Source: an uncultured Rhodanobacteraceae bacterium (GTDB lineage: Bacteria > Pseudomonadota > Gammaproteobacteria > Xanthomonadales > Ahniellaceae). Taken from it: a stretch of 6,732 bases of DNA. This document shows positions 5,617 to 6,732 of this stretch, one piece after another (position 1 is the first letter of the stretch; every line of letters begins with the position of its first letter). The position numbers and the translations under genes are program-made. Below the pieces are notes generated by a model. It ran no database searches. It was given only the letters and a program-made list of their open reading frames with translations, and was not told the DNA's origin. The DNA is taken from NCBI GenBank assembly GCA_937873105.1, contig CALMWD010000306.1, positions 1 to 6,732 of the forward strand, in the 5' to 3' direction.

Positions 5617-6732
5617 GCGATCCGGCTCCTGCCTCGGGGCGCGTCCCCGAGGTTTTTGGCGCTTTCCTGCGACTCGGGCTGACTGCCTTTGGCGGCCCGG
5701 TCGCCCATCTCGGCCATTTCCGCGACGACTTCGTGCATCGTCGCGGCTGGCTCGACGAGGCGCAGTTCGCGCAACTGCTGGCGGTCTGCCAACTGCTCCC
5801 GGGGCCGGCCAGCAGCCAGATGGGTTTCGCCATCGGTCTCCTGCGTGCCGGCTGGGCCGGAGCGCTGGCGGCCTTCCTCGCCTTCACCTTGCCCTCGGCG
5901 TTGCTGCTGTTCGCCTTCGCGCGATGGGCGCCGCGGCTGGACGAGGGACTGGGCGTCGCCGCGGTGCACGGCCTGAAACTGGTGGCCGTCGTTGTCGTCG
6001 GCCACGCCCTGTTCGGCATGGCGCGGCAACTGGTGCCGGACGGGCGGCGACGGGCGATCGCCCTGATCGCCGCGGTGCTGGTGCTCGCGACCGGTTCGGC
6101 CTGGATGCAACTGCTGGCCATCGCCGCGGGTGCCGGCCTCGGCCTGATCGCCTGCCGCCCCGAACCGATGTCCATGCCGAACACATTGCCCGTGCGCGTG
6201 GGGCGCGGCGCAGCGCTGACCGCATTGCTGGCGTATGCCGTGCTGCTGGCGGCCGCCCTGGCGTGGCCGGTCTCGGTGCCCGTCGGCAATGCCGACCTGG
6301 CCTCGGTCTTCTATCGCGCCGGCGCCCTGGTATTCGGCGGCGGCCATGTCGTGTTGCCCCTGCTGGAACAACCGCTGGTCGCGACCGGTGGGCTCGATGC
6401 CGACCGTTTCCTGGCCGGGTATGGCGCCGCCCAGGCGGTGCCCGGCCCGATGTTCTCGCTGGCGGCCTATCTCGGCGCCGCGGTGCCGGGCGACGGTTCG
6501 CCGGCTGCGATGGCCGCCGTCGCGGTGCTGTCGGTGTTCCTGCCGGGATTCCTGTTGCTGCTCGGGGTCCTGCCGTTCTGGACGGGCATCCTGCGACGCC
6601 CCGGTGCGGCGACGGCGCTCGCCGGCATCCATGCCGCCGTCGTCGGCGTGCTGGCGGCCGCCTGGATCGACCCGGTCTGCCGCCAAGGGCTGCGCGACCC
6701 GGTCGATGTCGTCGTCGCGGCTGCGGGCTTCT
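5595..6732 (+). CDS. chrA: ChrA-family chromate efflux transporter (3' end cut by the window edge)
   Basis: The frame is open to the window edge with about 379 codons visible; relatives suggest only a few dozen more are missing. It has the duplicated CHR-domain plan of long-chain ChrA proteins: first half FLRLGLTAFGGPVAHLGHF (from about residue 24) and CQLLPGPASSQ (from 65); second half LVFGGGHVVLPLLE (FGGG at 247-250) and AQAVPGPMF (PGP at 283-285). Many hydrophobic segments mark an inner-membrane protein. The family exports chromate using the membrane potential; transport of other anions is possible. The start is uncertain because no ATG precedes the conserved region. GTG 5595 overlaps phaC by 22 bases and is used here. 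CTG 5613 gives a CTGA overlap with the phaC stop and the sequence (M)SDPAPASGRVPEVF, which resembles usual ChrA beginnings. Neither has a clear Shine-Dalgarno. A strong terminator lies within the first codons. Confidence 0.85.
   Translation, partial: MAAQARLSDPAPASGRVPEVFGAFLRLGLTAFGGPVAHLGHFRDDFVHRRGWLDEAQFAQLLAVCQLLPGPASSQMGFAIGLLRAGWAGALAAFLAFTLPSALLLFAFARWAPRLDEGLGVAAVHGLKLVAVVVVGHALFGMARQLVPDGRRRAIALIAAVLVLATGSAWMQLLAIAAGAGLGLIACRPEPMSMPNTLPVRVGRGAALTALLAYAVLLAAALAWPVSVPVGNADLASVFYRAGALVFGGGHVVLPLLEQPLVATGGLDADRFLAGYGAAQAVPGPMFSLAAYLGAAVPGDGSPAAMAAVAVLSVFLPGFLLLLGVLPFWTGILRRPGAATALAGIHAAVVGVLAAAWIDPVCRQGLRDPVDVVVAAAGF
5632..5657 (+). terminator. intrinsic terminator of the phaEC operon, inside the chrA frame
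   Basis: The arms CCTCGGGG (5632-5639) and CCCCGAGG (5645-5652) pair perfectly over 8 bp, seven of them G-C. They enclose the five-base loop CGCGT and are followed directly by TTTTT (5653-5657). It starts 15 bases after the phaC stop, the classical position. The minus strand has no T-run after the stem, so it acts only in the plus direction. It falls at codons 13-21 of chrA counted from GTG 5595, so read-through, or melting by a translating ribosome, would be needed for chrA to be transcribed from the pha promoter. Confidence 0.8.

Noticed and set aside
5547..6686. 379-codon minus-strand frame opposite chrA
   Set aside because: Its composition is Gln/Arg/Gly-rich with no motif. The opposite strand encodes the duplicated CHR signatures across the same span.

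Overview
This GC-rich window has strong G/C bias at third codon positions, and its gene content fits a gammaproteobacterium of the Xanthomonadales/Lysobacterales type. The lineage is inferred from remembered family resemblance (class III PHA synthase in phaE-phaC order, the DUF4139 secreted protein, the N-terminal form of ThpR), not from a search. There is no rRNA, tRNA, CRISPR array, IS element or other clear sign of horizontal transfer.

Layout. The left part (1-2752) is on the minus strand. A signal-peptide-bearing prolyl oligopeptidase-family serine peptidase is followed, after 61 bases, by the N-terminal 204 residues of an exported DUF4139 protein cut by the window edge. A 106-base divergent spacer (2753-2858) separates these from the right part, all on the plus strand. 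There, thpR (2H-type RNA 2',3'-cyclic phosphodiesterase) is followed by phaE and phaC, the two subunits of a class III polyhydroxyalkanoate synthase, and then by a chrA-type chromate transporter cut by the right edge.

How the genes work together. Only phaE-phaC form an obvious functional unit: PhaC carries the Cys-Asp-His triad (C147/D300/H329) and PhaE is its partner and activator. They make the storage polyester from (R)-3-hydroxyacyl-CoA, but no monomer-supply gene is in view. The two minus-strand genes both encode exported proteins and may be co-transcribed.

No wholly new system is evident. The best leads are regulatory or architectural. (1) A textbook intrinsic terminator (8-bp perfect stem plus T5) after phaC lies inside the open frame of chrA, around codons 13-21, and chrA has no ATG start. 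(2) A perfect 8+8 palindrome at the end of thpR overlaps the -35 box of a candidate phaE promoter and resembles the PHA-repressor consensus. (3) PhaE ends in a basic, histone-H1-like Ala/Lys/Pro tail like that of the DNA-binding phasin PhaF.
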